Assembly (NCBI RefSeq): GCF_021353235.1
Contig: NZ_JAJTWT010000012.1
Coordinates: 62,001 to 126,000, forward strand
Direction of reading: 5' to 3'
Length of the DNA stretch: 64,000 nucleotides
Source of the DNA: Pelomonas caseinilytica
GTDB taxonomy: Bacteria > Pseudomonadota > Gammaproteobacteria > Burkholderiales > Burkholderiaceae_C
The first letter of the stretch is position 1. Every line of letters begins with the position of its first letter. Both the position numbers and the translations under genes were made by a program. The notes under the pieces are model-generated. The model had not been told where the DNA came from, did no database searches, and saw only the letters and a list, made by a program, of their open reading frames with translations. Shown piece by piece: positions 8,142 through 16,577 of this stretch.

Positions 8142-9893
8142 TTGAACGCCTCCAACTACCTCCGCTACCTGCTCTTCATCGCCGGCATGGGCGGGCTGCT
8201 CTACGGCATCGACGTGGGCATCATCGCCGGCGCCCTGCCCTACCTCGAAGCCACGGCGGCGACGAGCTGGAAGCTCTCGGCCCAGCAGATGAGCTTCATC
8301 GTCGCGGCGGTGCTGCTGGGCAGCGTGCTGTCCTCGCTCTTCGCCGGCCTGCTGGCCGAGGCGGTGGGACGCAAGTGGGCCATGCTGCTGGCGGGCGCCT
8401 GCTTCGTCGCCAGCATCCCGATGATCGCCATGGCCGAGGGCTACGGACCGCTGCTCGCGGGGCGGCTGCTGCAGGGCGTCAGCGGCGGGTTGATCGGCGT
8501 GGTCGTGCCGCTGTACCTGGCCGAGTGCCTGGACGCCGACCACCGCGGGCGCGGCACGGGGCTCTTCCAGCTGCTGCTGACCATCGGCCTGGTGGCTGCG
8601 GCCCTGATCGGGCTGGCGCAGGCACGCGGCGTCGAGGCCGTGGCCGCGAGCGGCGGCGACCTGGCGGCGGCCCGCGACCACGCCTGGCGCAGCATCTTCT
8701 GGATGTGCCTGCTGCCCGGCCTCGTGTTCACGCTGGGCGTGCTGGGCCTGAGCGAGTCGCCGCGCTGGCTGCTGCAGCGCGGGCGGACCACGGCGGCCCG
8801 CGCCGCCCTGGCGCGCAGCCGCCCCGCTGGCCGCGTCGAGGCCGAGATGGCGGACATGACATCGGCCCTGCGGCCCCGCCACGATGCCGGCCAGCCCGCC
8901 GCCGCCGGCAGCCTGCTGAGCCGCCGCTACGTGCTGCCCTTCGTGCTCACCTGCGTGATCCTGGCCTGCAACCAGGCCACGGGCATCAATTCCATCCTGG
9001 CCTATGCCGTCAACATCCTCGGCCAGGCCGGGCTGCCGGGCTCGGTGGGCAACGTCGGCGACGTGGCCATCAAGGTGCTCAACGCGCTGATGACCGTGGT
9101 GGCCGTGCTGCTGGTGGACCGCAAGGGCCGCAAGTTCCTGCTGATGCTGGGCACGGGCGGCATCGTCGTCTCGCTGGCCGCGGCGGGCCTGCTGTTCCGC
9201 GGCGCCGAGGCGCAGCAGCGCGACCTGACCGCCGCCGTGCAGGCCCGCGTGAGCGGCGACACCCTCACGCTGGCCACCGACGCGGCCGGCTTGCAGGCCC
9301 TGGGCGCCGCAGACGCAGCCGGCGGACCCCGCCAGCTCGTCGTCGCCTATGCCTACGGCGACTTCACCAACGTGCAGACCCGCCGCAGCGACGATGCCGC
9401 CCAGGCCCCGCTCACCCTCAGCCGCGCCGAGACCGTGCAGCCCGACAGCGTCATCGGCGCCTTCTTCCGCCGGCTGCACCTCAACCCCTTCCCCGACCCC
9501 GAGGCCGCGCGGCAGGCGCCGCTGCGCATCGAGTCCGTCCGCGTGGGGGAGGTGCCGCCGCAGTCGCACGGCTGGGCGGTGGCGCTGTGCATCCTCGGCT
9601 TCGTGGCCTTCTTCGCGGTCGGGCCGGGCGTGTGCGTGTGGCTGGCGCTGTCGGAGCTGATGCCCACCCGCATCCGCTCCAACGGCATGAGCATCGCCCT
9701 GCTCATCAACCAGTTCGTCTCCACCGTCATCGCCGGCATCTTCCTGCCGACGGTGGGCCGGCACGGCTACGCGTCGATGTTCTTCTTCTGGGCCGGCTGC
9801 ACGGTGGTGTACTTCCTGGCCGTCGCCTTCGTGCTGCCCGAGACCAAGGGCAAGACCCTGGAGGAGATCGAGCGGCACTTCAGCCGCGGCTGA
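8142..9893 (+). CDS. Sugar-porter MFS transporter with a large extra periplasmic loop
   Basis: A 583-residue major facilitator of the sugar-porter family. It has the GRLLQGVSGG and PLYLAE signatures (near residues 107-128), the SESPRWLL segment after TM6, the NQATGIN segment of TM7 and a C-terminal PETKGKTLEEIE. It is about 100 residues longer than usual because about 124 residues (353-476) lie between TM9 and TM10, on the periplasmic side by standard topology. The start is TTG 19 bases after the NagX-like gene; no ATG in frame precedes the first helix. It is probably the inner-membrane step for the sugar released by the hexosaminidase, but the substrate is inferred. Confidence 0.88.
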   Translation: MNASNYLRYLLFIAGMGGLLYGIDVGIIAGALPYLEATAATSWKLSAQQMSFIVAAVLLGSVLSSLFAGLLAEAVGRKWAMLLAGACFVASIPMIAMAEGYGPLLAGRLLQGVSGGLIGVVVPLYLAECLDADHRGRGTGLFQLLLTIGLVAAALIGLAQARGVEAVAASGGDLAAARDHAWRSIFWMCLLPGLVFTLGVLGLSESPRWLLQRGRTTAARAALARSRPAGRVEAEMADMTSALRPRHDAGQPAAAGSLLSRRYVLPFVLTCVILACNQATGINSILAYAVNILGQAGLPGSVGNVGDVAIKVLNALMTVVAVLLVDRKGRKFLLMLGTGGIVVSLAAAGLLFRGAEAQQRDLTAAVQARVSGDTLTLATDAAGLQALGAADAAGGPRQLVVAYAYGDFTNVQTRRSDDAAQAPLTLSRAETVQPDSVIGAFFRRLHLNPFPDPEAARQAPLRIESVRVGEVPPQSHGWAVALCILGFVAFFAVGPGVCVWLALSELMPTRIRSNGMSIALLINQFVSTVIAGIFLPTVGRHGYASMFFFWAGCTVVYFLAVAFVLPETKGKTLEEIERHFSRG

Positions 9894-9900
9894 ACGGCGT

Positions 9901-11892
9901 TCAGCTCAGCAGCTTCTGCTCGGCCAGGGCCAGGGCCGGCGGCGCGCCGGACACGACCAGGGTGTCGCCGCCGGCCAGCACCAGGGCGTCATCGGACTGG
10001 GCGACACCGCCGCTGGCGCGCCGGATGGACACCACGTGCACGCCCAGCGCAGGCAGGGCCAGCACGCCCAGGGCCTCGCCCTGCCAGGCGCTGGCCTGGG
10101 GGAGGGTGATGGTGGCCAGGCGGGCCTGGTCCATCTCCTCCGCGGTGTCGTCGTCGGCACCGTGGAAATAGCCGCGCAGCAGGCCGTAGCGCTTGTCCCG
10201 AGCATCGCGGGTGATGCGGATCACGCGGCGCATGGGCACGCCCACCAGGGCCAGGGCGTGCGAGGCCAGCATCAGGCTGCCCTCGATGGCCTCGGGCACC
10301 ACCTCGGTGGCGCCGGCGGCCTTGAGCTTCTCGAGGTCGGCGTCGTCGATGGTGCGCACGATGACCGGCACCTTGGGCGCATGGGTCTGCACGAGGTTGA
10401 GGATCTTCAGCGCCGAGGGCGTGTCGTGGTAGCTCACCACCACGGCGCTCGCCCGCGCCAGGCCGGCGGCCATCAGGCTCTGCACCTTGGCCGCATCGCC
10501 GAACACCACGCTCTGGCCCGCGGCAGCGGCCTGGCGCACGCGGTCGGGGTCGAGGTCCAGGGCCATGTAGGGGATGTGCTCGCCGTCCAGCAGCCGCGCC
10601 AGGTTCTGGCCCGAGCGCCCGTAGCCGCAGATGATGATGTGGGCCTCGGCCTTGATGGACTTCTTGGCGATGGTCGTCAGCTGCACCGACTGCATCAGCC
10701 AGTCGCTGCTGGACAGCTTCATGACGATGCGGTTGCTGTACATGATGATCAGCGGCGTGGCCAGCATGGACAGCACCATGCTCGCCAGCACCGGGCTCAC
10801 CCACTGCGCCGCGATGAGCTGGTGCTGGGCGCCGAGCGTCAGCAGCACGAAGCCGAACTCGCCGGCCTGGGCCAGGTACAGGCCCGTGCGCAGGGCCACG
10901 CCGGGCGGCGACCTGAAGAGCCGGGCCAGGGCGGCGATCAGCGCGAACTTGGCCAGCACCGGCAACACCGTCAGCAGGATGACCAGCCACCAGCTGTCCA
11001 CCAGCGGGCGCCAGTCCAGCTTCATGCCGATGGTGATGAAGAACAGGCCCAGCAGCACGTCGTGAAAGGGCCGGATGTCGGTCTCCACCTGGTGCTTGTA
11101 TTCGGTCTCGGCGATCAGCATGCCGGCGACGAAGGCGCCCAGCGCCAGGCTCAGGCCCGCGTGCTCGGTCAGCCAGGCCAGGCCCAGCGTCACCAGCAGC
11201 AGGTTGAGCATGAAGAGCTCCTCGCTCTTGCGCCGGGCCACCAGGGTCAGCCACCAGCGCATGATCCGCTGGCCGCCGAAGAGCAGCAGGCCGAGCAGGA
11301 CGACCGCCTTCAACCCCGCCCAGGCCAGGGCCTCGGCCATCTGGCTGCCGCCGCTGTTGAGCGCCGGGATGAGCACCAGCAGCGGCACCACGGCCAGGTC
11401 CTGGAAGAGCAGCACGCCCATGACGAGGCGGCCGTGCGGGTTCTCCAGCTCCAGCCGCTCGGCCATCAGCTTGACGACGATGGCGGTCGAACTCATGGCC
11501 ATGGCGGCGCCGAGCACGAGGGCGCCCTGCCAGCGCAGGTCCCAGGCCAGGCCGAGCAGGCCGAAGCCGGCGATGAGCAGCATGTTGCCCGCCACGGCCC
11601 CGGCGACGGTGAGCACCACCTGCGCCAGGCCCAGGCCGAACACCGCCGTCCGCAGCGCCCTGAGCTTGGGCAGGTTGAACTCCAGCCCGATGGCGAACAT
11701 CAGGAACACCACCCCGAACTCCGCCAGGTACTGGACGCTGGCCGAGTCGTGCGCGAAGGCCAGGGCGTTGGGCCCGATCAGCACCCCGACCGCGAGATAA
11801 CCCAGCATGGGCGGCAGCTTCAACAGGCGGCAGACGACGACGCCGAACACCGCGGCGACGAGATAGAGAAGGGCGAGGTCGAGGGAGGTCAC
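9901..11892 (-). CDS. CPA2 family K+/H+ or Na+/H+ antiporter with TrkA domains (Kef type)
   Basis: A 663-residue inner-membrane antiporter. It has about twelve N-terminal helices typical of Na/H-exchanger folds, then a cytosolic TrkA-N nucleotide-binding domain beginning IICGYGRSGQNLARLL, then a TrkA-C-like tail. Family members exchange monovalent cations for protons and are gated by NAD(H) or glutathione-type ligands. I chose a GTG (VTSLDLALLYLVAA) because it gives the usual family length and begins at the first helix; an in-frame ATG 120 bases further upstream would add a charged, unlike-family leader. It converges on the MFS gene with 7 bases between and is divergent from glutamate dehydrogenase. 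Confidence 0.88.
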   Translation of the reverse strand: MTSLDLALLYLVAAVFGVVVCRLLKLPPMLGYLAVGVLIGPNALAFAHDSASVQYLAEFGVVFLMFAIGLEFNLPKLRALRTAVFGLGLAQVVLTVAGAVAGNMLLIAGFGLLGLAWDLRWQGALVLGAAMAMSSTAIVVKLMAERLELENPHGRLVMGVLLFQDLAVVPLLVLIPALNSGGSQMAEALAWAGLKAVVLLGLLLFGGQRIMRWWLTLVARRKSEELFMLNLLLVTLGLAWLTEHAGLSLALGAFVAGMLIAETEYKHQVETDIRPFHDVLLGLFFITIGMKLDWRPLVDSWWLVILLTVLPVLAKFALIAALARLFRSPPGVALRTGLYLAQAGEFGFVLLTLGAQHQLIAAQWVSPVLASMVLSMLATPLIIMYSNRIVMKLSSSDWLMQSVQLTTIAKKSIKAEAHIIICGYGRSGQNLARLLDGEHIPYMALDLDPDRVRQAAAAGQSVVFGDAAKVQSLMAAGLARASAVVVSYHDTPSALKILNLVQTHAPKVPVIVRTIDDADLEKLKAAGATEVVPEAIEGSLMLASHALALVGVPMRRVIRITRDARDKRYGLLRGYFHGADDDTAEEMDQARLATITLPQASAWQGEALGVLALPALGVHVVSIRRASGGVAQSDDALVLAGGDTLVVSGAPPALALAEQKLLS

Positions 11893-12075
11893 CGGGGGAT
11901 GGTATGCGCAGGCCCTACCCCTCCCGCCGCCGACCGGGCGGGGCGTGAAATCTGCCCGCCGGACCCACGCCATGCACGCCTTGCATGAGCGCATACGCAC
12001 TTGGCTAGACAAGCGCTGGCAGGCCGGGCGGGCTTCGCGCTACCGTTCGCCCCACTCAAAGTTACGGAGCATTAC

Positions 12076-13347
12076 ATGCCCAACCTGTCCTTTGTCTCGC
12101 CCACGCGCAACAGCCCCTGGGGCACGTATCTGTCGCAGATCGACGCGGTCGAGCCCTACCTCGGATCGCTGCGCCGCTGGGTCGAGACACTGCGCCGCCC
12201 CAAGCGCGCCCTCATCGTCGACATCCCCATCGAGATGGACAACGGCACCATCGCCCACTATGAAGGCTTTCGCGTGCAGCACAGCCTGACGCGCGGCCCG
12301 GGCAAGGGCGGCGTGCGCTACCACCCGGACGTGACGCTGGAAGAGGTGATGGCCCTGTCGGCCTGGATGACCATCAAGAACGCCGCCGTCAACCTGCCCT
12401 ACGGCGGCGCCAAGGGCGGCATCCGCCTGGACCCGGCCCTGCTGTCCATGAAGGAGCTGGAGAAGGTGACGCGCCGTTACACCAGCGAGATCGGCATCAT
12501 CATCGGCCCCAACCAGGACATCCCCGCGCCCGACGTGAACACGAACGGCAAGATCATGGCCTGGATGATGGACACCTACTCGATGAACACCGGCGCCACG
12601 GCGACCGGCGTCGTCACGGGCAAGCCCATCGAGCTGGGCGGCTCGCTGGGCCGCGTGGCCGCCACCGGCCGTGGCGTCTTCGTCGTGGGGCGTGAGGCCA
12701 TGCGCCGCCTCAACATCGAGCTGGACGGCGCCCGTGTGGCCGTGCAGGGCTTCGGCAACGTCGGCTCCATCGCCGCCAAGCTGTTCGCCGCCAACGGCGC
12801 CAAGATCGTCGCCGTGCAGGATCACACCGGCACCATCGTCAACGCCAACGGCTTCGACATGGCCAGCCTGCTCGAGCACGTGGCCCAGACGCGCGGCGTG
12901 GCCGGCTACAAGGGCGGCGAGGCCATCGCCAACGACGAGTTCTGGGACGTGAAGAGCGACGTGCTCATCCCCGCCGCGCTGGAGGGCCAGATCACCGCCG
13001 AGCGCGCCCAGCGCCTGCAGACCCGCCTGGTGCTCGAAGGCGCCAACGGCCCGACCACGCCCGACGGCGAGGCCGTGCTGGCCGACCGCGGCATCGTCGT
13101 CGTGCCCGACGTCATCGCCAACGCCGGCGGCGTGACGGTGTCCTACTTCGAATGGGTGCAGGACTTCTCCTCCTTCTTCTGGACCGAGGACGAGATCAAC
13201 GTGCGCCTGGACAAGATCATGATCGGCGCCTTCAAGCACATCTGGGAGACGGGCGAGCAGCACAAGATCCCGCTGCGCACGGCGGCCTTCACGGTGGCCT
13301 GCACGCGCGTGCTGCAGGCGCGCGAGGAGCGCGGCCTCTATCCCTGA
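12076..13347 (+). CDS. gdhA: Glutamate dehydrogenase (Glu/Leu/Phe/Val family)
   Basis: A 423-residue cytosolic enzyme for reversible oxidative deamination of glutamate to 2-oxoglutarate and ammonia. Substrate-side signatures are [11 protein letters not shown] (K77) and the catalytic-lysine motif LPYGGAKGG (K113). The Rossmann motif is GFGNVG, followed by the [13 protein letters not shown] segment. The length is normal for the bacterial NAD-type enzyme. The start is fixed by GGAG seven bases upstream of the ATG; an earlier in-frame ATG at 12001 lacks such a site. It is a single gene, with an intrinsic terminator about 190 bases downstream. Confidence 0.95.
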   Translation: MPNLSFVSPTRNSPWGTYLSQIDAVEPYLGSLRRWVETLRRPKRALIVDIPIEMDNGTIAHYEGFRVQHSLTRGPGKGGVRYHPDVTLEEVMALSAWMTIKNAAVNLPYGGAKGGIRLDPALLSMKELEKVTRRYTSEIGIIIGPNQDIPAPDVNTNGKIMAWMMDTYSMNTGATATGVVTGKPIELGGSLGRVAATGRGVFVVGREAMRRLNIELDGARVAVQGFGNVGSIAAKLFAANGAKIVAVQDHTGTIVNANGFDMASLLEHVAQTRGVAGYKGGEAIANDEFWDVKSDVLIPAALEGQITAERAQRLQTRLVLEGANGPTTPDGEAVLADRGIVVVPDVIANAGGVTVSYFEWVQDFSSFFWTEDEINVRLDKIMIGAFKHIWETGEQHKIPLRTAAFTVACTRVLQAREERGLYP

Positions 13348-13516
13348 CCGGCCCCCTCGGCCCACGCGCATCCAGGCCCGCCCCGAGACGGCCGCCCTGC
13401 GCGAAGCCCTCCTCAAGGAGCTGGGCCTGGAGATGCCTGCTTGGGCCGCGAGGCCGCCAGTGCTCCGGCAAGCTGGCACGCCTCCTGCTTTTACTTGGTA
13501 GTCAAAGTTGTCTCCT
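13348..13516 (+). other. Gene-free stretch after glutamate dehydrogenase
   Basis: No gene is supported here. One frame reads without stops from the glutamate dehydrogenase end to a TAG at 13499 but has no start with a ribosome site; its predicted product (about 22 residues from the ATG at 13433) looks like decayed sequence. The stretch is best read as a long 3' untranslated region or the upstream part of a small RNA that ends at the terminator which follows. Confidence 0.4.
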
Positions 13517-13570
13517 CCATCCTCCCGGATGGGTTCATGCCCCGACCTGCATCAGGTCGGGGCTTTTTTT
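13517..13570 (+). terminator. Tandem hairpins plus rho-independent terminator
   Basis: A small hairpin (CCATCC, 4-base loop, GGATGG; 13517-13532) is followed by a perfect 11-bp stem (13539-13549 with 13553-13563, three-base loop) and then seven T residues (13564-13570). This is the only canonical intrinsic terminator in the window. It reads on the plus strand and probably ends the glutamate dehydrogenase transcript or a small RNA derived from its 3' end. Confidence 0.85.
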
Positions 13571-13748
13571 CGCCCGGCGGGCCGGCGCGGGCCAAGGGCC
13601 GCACCAAATTGAGCCCACGGTGGCGTGCACGATGCACCTGGAGCGTGAGCGGCGGCCCCCGGCCCCCGCAGCCGATCGCGCATCTTGAGGATGCGCCCGT
13701 GCCCGCCTCGCGACAGCATGGGCGCACGACTGGACGGAGGCGAACACC

Positions 13749-14573
13749 ATGGGCGCAGACGGCGACAAGGCGGTACCCACGAAGGGGCTGCTGGACTTCC
13801 TCGACACCAAGTTCGGCTTCTGGCTGGCCACGACGGTGCTCATCGCCGTGTGGACCTCGGGCTACACGGCCCTCGACCGCTACCTGCACAAGGAGGACGC
13901 CGAGAAGCTCCGCACCGCCGAGGCCGCCCGCCGCGACATGGACGCCGTGCTCAAGGTCGTGCCCCTGCTCTTCGCGCCCGAGAGTGGCCAGCAGGATCTG
14001 GGCGTGAAGCTGCTGCTGTCGCTGCGCGACAAGAAGGCCATCGAGGAAGACAGCCTCGCCCTCGTGAAGGCCGTGCTCGACGAGCGCGTCACGGCCGGCA
14101 GCGGCTCGGGCGCCAGCGAGAGCGAGCGCCGCCAAGCCGCCACCATCCTGAAGGCCGAAGACAGCGCCCGCGTGGCCGCCATCGCCAACCCCGCCGCTGC
14201 CTCGGCCCCGCCCACCGCCACCGCGCCGGCGCGCCAGCTCAACGACGCCGCCCTGCCGGTGCGCGTCTACCTGCAGATCGGCGATGAGGCCGACCGCGAC
14301 GCCGCGCGCAAGCTGCGCCAGGCCTTGTCCGACGCCAACGTCATCGCGCCCGGCATCGAACTCGTCGACGCCCGCCGCACGCCGGCCCGCAGCGACCTGC
14401 GCTACTGCGACGGCAAGCTCGACCCCGACGCCCTCGCCCGCGTCGACCGCGCCCTGCAGCAGCTGCACCTGAGCGCCGACCACAAGCCCCTGGCCGCCAG
14501 CACCTGCGAGCGCGTGCGCTACAACCACGTGGAAGTCTGGCTGCAGCGCGGCATCGCCGCGCTGGCGGGCTGA
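13749..14573 (+). CDS. Membrane-anchored protein of unknown function
   Basis: A 274-residue protein I do not recognise. It has a short cytosolic N-terminus and one transmembrane segment (about residues 24-41, LATTVLIAVWTSGYTALD), then a charged helical region (45-125), an alanine/proline-rich linker (about 140-165) and a C-terminal alpha/beta region starting LPVRVYLQIGDEADRD. That last part resembles small periplasmic domains that bind glycans or partner proteins, but I cannot assign it. GGAGG lies 11 bases before the ATG. It stands alone after the terminator and is followed by a dispersed repeat. Confidence 0.75.
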   Translation: MGADGDKAVPTKGLLDFLDTKFGFWLATTVLIAVWTSGYTALDRYLHKEDAEKLRTAEAARRDMDAVLKVVPLLFAPESGQQDLGVKLLLSLRDKKAIEEDSLALVKAVLDERVTAGSGSGASESERRQAATILKAEDSARVAAIANPAAASAPPTATAPARQLNDAALPVRVYLQIGDEADRDAARKLRQALSDANVIAPGIELVDARRTPARSDLRYCDGKLDPDALARVDRALQQLHLSADHKPLAASTCERVRYNHVEVWLQRGIAALAG

Positions 14574-14583
14574 CGTGCGGTCT

Positions 14584-14620
14584 TCCATTCCGCGTTCGCG
14601 GCACCCGCGACGCATGAAAC
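14584..14620 (+). repeat. Short dispersed module (copy at 60081-60117 on the other strand)
   Basis: A 37-base segment centred on the palindrome CCGCGTTCGCGG. It matches the reverse complement of 60081-60117 at 33 of 37 positions. Here it lies between the stop of the membrane-anchored unknown and the first copy of the stop-codon repeat. Its function is unknown. Confidence 0.6.
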
Positions 14621-14624
14621 GGGG

Positions 14625-14770
14625 GTATTGCGGGCCGAGCGCTGGGCCGCTCCCGAGCCGGCCCGCGCCGGCGATGCGCTTGCGGCTCAATGCCGCAAGC
14701 ATCGCCGCCCCCGCGGGGGGCGGACCAGACACGCGCCGCGTTCAGCGCGCGGGGTTGGGCCGGGGGCAGT
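14625..14770 (-). repeat. Stop-codon-associated hairpin repeat, copy 1
   Basis: About 146 bases, nearly identical to copy 2 at 19942-20093 on the opposite strand and related to copies 3 and 4. Read from the minus strand, it begins a few bases after the stop of the OsmC gene. It contains an 8-bp stem CTTGCGGC/GCCGCAAG with a five-base loop (about 14679-14699), a C-run/G-run palindrome, and a distal GC-rich hairpin built from CGGGCCG and CGGCCCG. Confidence 0.8.
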
Positions 14771-14776
14771 GTGATC

Positions 14777-15220
14777 TCACCCCTTGAGCACGGCGCCCGT
14801 CGAATCCAGCACCCGCAGCGTCACCGTGATGGCCGACGCCACGCTCTGCGTCACGGTGCAGAAGTCCTCGAAGGTGTCCAGCACGCGCTGGATGTGGCCG
14901 AGCTCGCCTGCCGGCCTGCCCAGGTGCAGGTCCACCACCAGCTCCTGCACGCGGTTACGCCCGCGCTCATTGCGCGCCACCAGGGCCTTGACCTCGGTCC
15001 GCAGCGGCGAGGGATCGTCCTTGTACTTCTGGCAGGCGAACCACAGCGACGCCGACAGGCAGTTGCCCACCGCCGAGGCCAGCAGCTGCACCGGATCGGG
15101 CCCGAGGCCCGCGCCGATGGGCGGCGGCTCGTCGGCCAGCAGCACGGGCAGCTCGGGGGCGTAGTGGTGTTCGAACTGGTAGGCCTGGCGTTGGGTCAGG
15201 GTGACGGTGGGTTGGTCCAT
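14777..15220 (-). CDS. OsmC/Ohr family peroxidase-like protein
   Basis: A 147-residue OsmC-family protein, a small cytosolic enzyme class that reduces organic hydroperoxides with a cysteine pair. The cysteine-bearing helix is seen as LLASAVGNCLSASLWFACQK, and the C-terminal half carries a second cysteine in DTFEDFCTVTQSV; the spacing fits the OsmC rather than the Ohr subgroup. I chose the ATG giving MDQPTVTLTQ because an upstream GTG/ATG extension would run into the divergent gene and looks non-homologous. The stop is followed within 10 bases by the hairpin repeat. Confidence 0.88.
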   Translation of the reverse strand: MDQPTVTLTQRQAYQFEHHYAPELPVLLADEPPPIGAGLGPDPVQLLASAVGNCLSASLWFACQKYKDDPSPLRTEVKALVARNERGRNRVQELVVDLHLGRPAGELGHIQRVLDTFEDFCTVTQSVASAITVTLRVLDSTGAVLKG

Positions 15221-15347
15221 GAGGGGTCCGGTGCGGATGTGGCCGAGGCCGATGGGACGGCACTGTATCGAGTTGGTCGTCGGTGGCAGGATGGCGTCGA
15301 CGCAAGACTCGTCGGGCCTCCCCAAGGCTGACCCTTCGCAGACCTCC

Positions 15348-15578
15348 ATGACCCATCCGCTCTACGGCCTTCTTGCGGACCTTGAAGCCGCCAATATCCA
15401 TTTCGTTCTGTCGCGTCGTCGGCCCGACAGTGTGCTGGTCTCGATGACCTTCGTCGGTGAGCGCGTCGAAGTCGACGTGTTCGACGATGGGCGCATGGAC
15501 GTCAGTCGCTTCAAGGGAAGCGAGGACGTCGTGGGCGATGAAGACCTGGTCCGTCGAATCATCGCGGAGCGCGGTTAA
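15348..15578 (+). CDS. Small acidic protein, unknown (76 aa)
   Basis: A 76-residue protein starting MTHPLYGLLADLEAAN and containing FVLSRRRPDSVLVSMTFVGERVEVDVFDDG. It has an alpha-beta pattern like many short bacterial proteins that are often found beside toxin or restriction genes, but no partner is visible here. The start is the ATG in the divergent gap with OsmC; no strong ribosome site is seen. I cannot assign a function. Confidence 0.6.
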   Translation: MTHPLYGLLADLEAANIHFVLSRRRPDSVLVSMTFVGERVEVDVFDDGRMDVSRFKGSEDVVGDEDLVRRIIAERG

Positions 15579-15644
15579 GTTCGAAACCGGCCAGGAGCGG
15601 TCGGCTGCGAGCGTCTGCTGACGCTTCCTGCGTGCGGCCGGATG

Positions 15645-15882
15645 GCAGTGGGACGCGGGGGAGCGCAATTGCTACGTGTCCCCCGGGCCGCTGCGCGCCC
15701 CTCCTCCTTTACCTTCGCAATTGCGCTCCCCCGCATCCCACTGCGGCACTGTTGGGTTTCCTCGACGAATAGGCCGGGCGTTGCGCAAGCGGGCAGTGGG
15801 GTGGGCCTGATGCGCAAGTAAAGGAGGAGGGCCGCGTAGCGGACCGGGGGACATGGAGCATCAGGCCCGCCCCGCTGCCCGC
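15645..15882. repeat. Interlocked palindrome element, A-B-A' / C-B'-C'
   Basis: Six arms are arranged as follows. A is 15645-15672 and A' 15717-15744 (28 bases, one mismatch). B is 15677-15712 and B' 15818-15853 (36 bases, three mismatches). C is 15789-15813 and C' 15858-15882 (25 bases, two mismatches, both G-T type). Each B arm sits in the loop of its own flanking palindrome with exactly four bases on each side, and the two loops are complementary to each other. The rest of the 439-base gene-free gap (15579-15644 and 15883-16017) shows nothing recognisable. Confidence 0.9.
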
Positions 15883-16017
15883 GACCATCCCGCCGGAAAG
15901 TCCGCTTTGGGTGGCATCGAGCCCGCAGCGCACGACCTGCGCCAACGTCGGGTTTCCAGCGTCGAACTTGGTGGAGGCGAATGTCCCAGATGGGTCGACA
16001 GCCGTCTATCCACCCCC

Positions 16018-16533
16018 TCACCTCACCGCCATCACCTCAATCTCCACCAACCACCCCGGCACCACCAGCCCCGCCACCTGCATGACCGAGCGCGCCGGCA
16101 GATTGGGCTGGGCCGCGGTACCGAAAAACTCGCGGTAGGCGGCCATGAAGCCGTCGAAGTCCATGCGGCCGGCCTTGGCCGGGTCGCCGACGAGGAAGAC
16201 CTGCATCTTGACCACGTCGCCCAGGCCCAGCCCCTGCGCCTGCAGCTGGCGCTCGATGGCCTTGAGCACGCCCTGGGTCTGCGTGCGCGTGTCGCCGTAG
16301 GCGGCCAGGCTGCCGCGTTCGGCCTTGTCGTCGACCACCGGGGGCACGACACCGCTGAGCAGGACGAGGGCCCGCCCGGCCGGCACCTCGACGGCGCTGG
16401 CGATGGGAAAGGTGGAGCCCGGCGGGCGGTGGCGCAGCACGGGGGCCGGGTCGGCGGCGTGGGCCAGGGGCAGCAGGGCCAGGCCGGCCAGCAGGGCGGC
16501 CACGGTCGGGGCGAGGGACGGGGTTAGCAACAT
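16018..16533 (-). CDS. Exported RidA family protein (enamine/imine deaminase)
   Basis: A 171-residue member of the RidA (YjgF/YER057c) family, which hydrolyses reactive imines and enamines to ketones and ammonia. Unlike the usual cytosolic protein of about 128 residues, it has an N-terminal signal peptide (about residues 1-27, LLPLAHAADPA). The substrate-binding arginine is kept in PARSVMQVAGL (R148), and the WLVEIEVMAV tail is typical. GGAG lies upstream of the ATG. It is the last gene of an operon with a Tat-exported amine oxidase, whose product would be an imine, so a periplasmic clean-up role is a reasonable inference. Confidence 0.88.
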   Translation of the reverse strand: MLLTPSLAPTVAALLAGLALLPLAHAADPAPVLRHRPPGSTFPIASAVEVPAGRALVLLSGVVPPVVDDKAERGSLAAYGDTRTQTQGVLKAIERQLQAQGLGLGDVVKMQVFLVGDPAKAGRMDFDGFMAAYREFFGTAAQPNLPARSVMQVAGLVVPGWLVEIEVMAVR

Positions 16534-16577
16534 GGCGGTCTCCTGGGGCGGGCGGGAGCGTGGGGGAGGGTGGGCAG

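Noticed and set aside
13376-13501. Gene after glutamate dehydrogenase (about 40 codons)
   Set aside because: No start codon with ribosome site and no recognisable protein pattern; treated as untranslated.
14625-14770. Ordinary rho-independent terminator
   Set aside because: The GC-rich hairpins are not followed by a T-run in any of the four copies.
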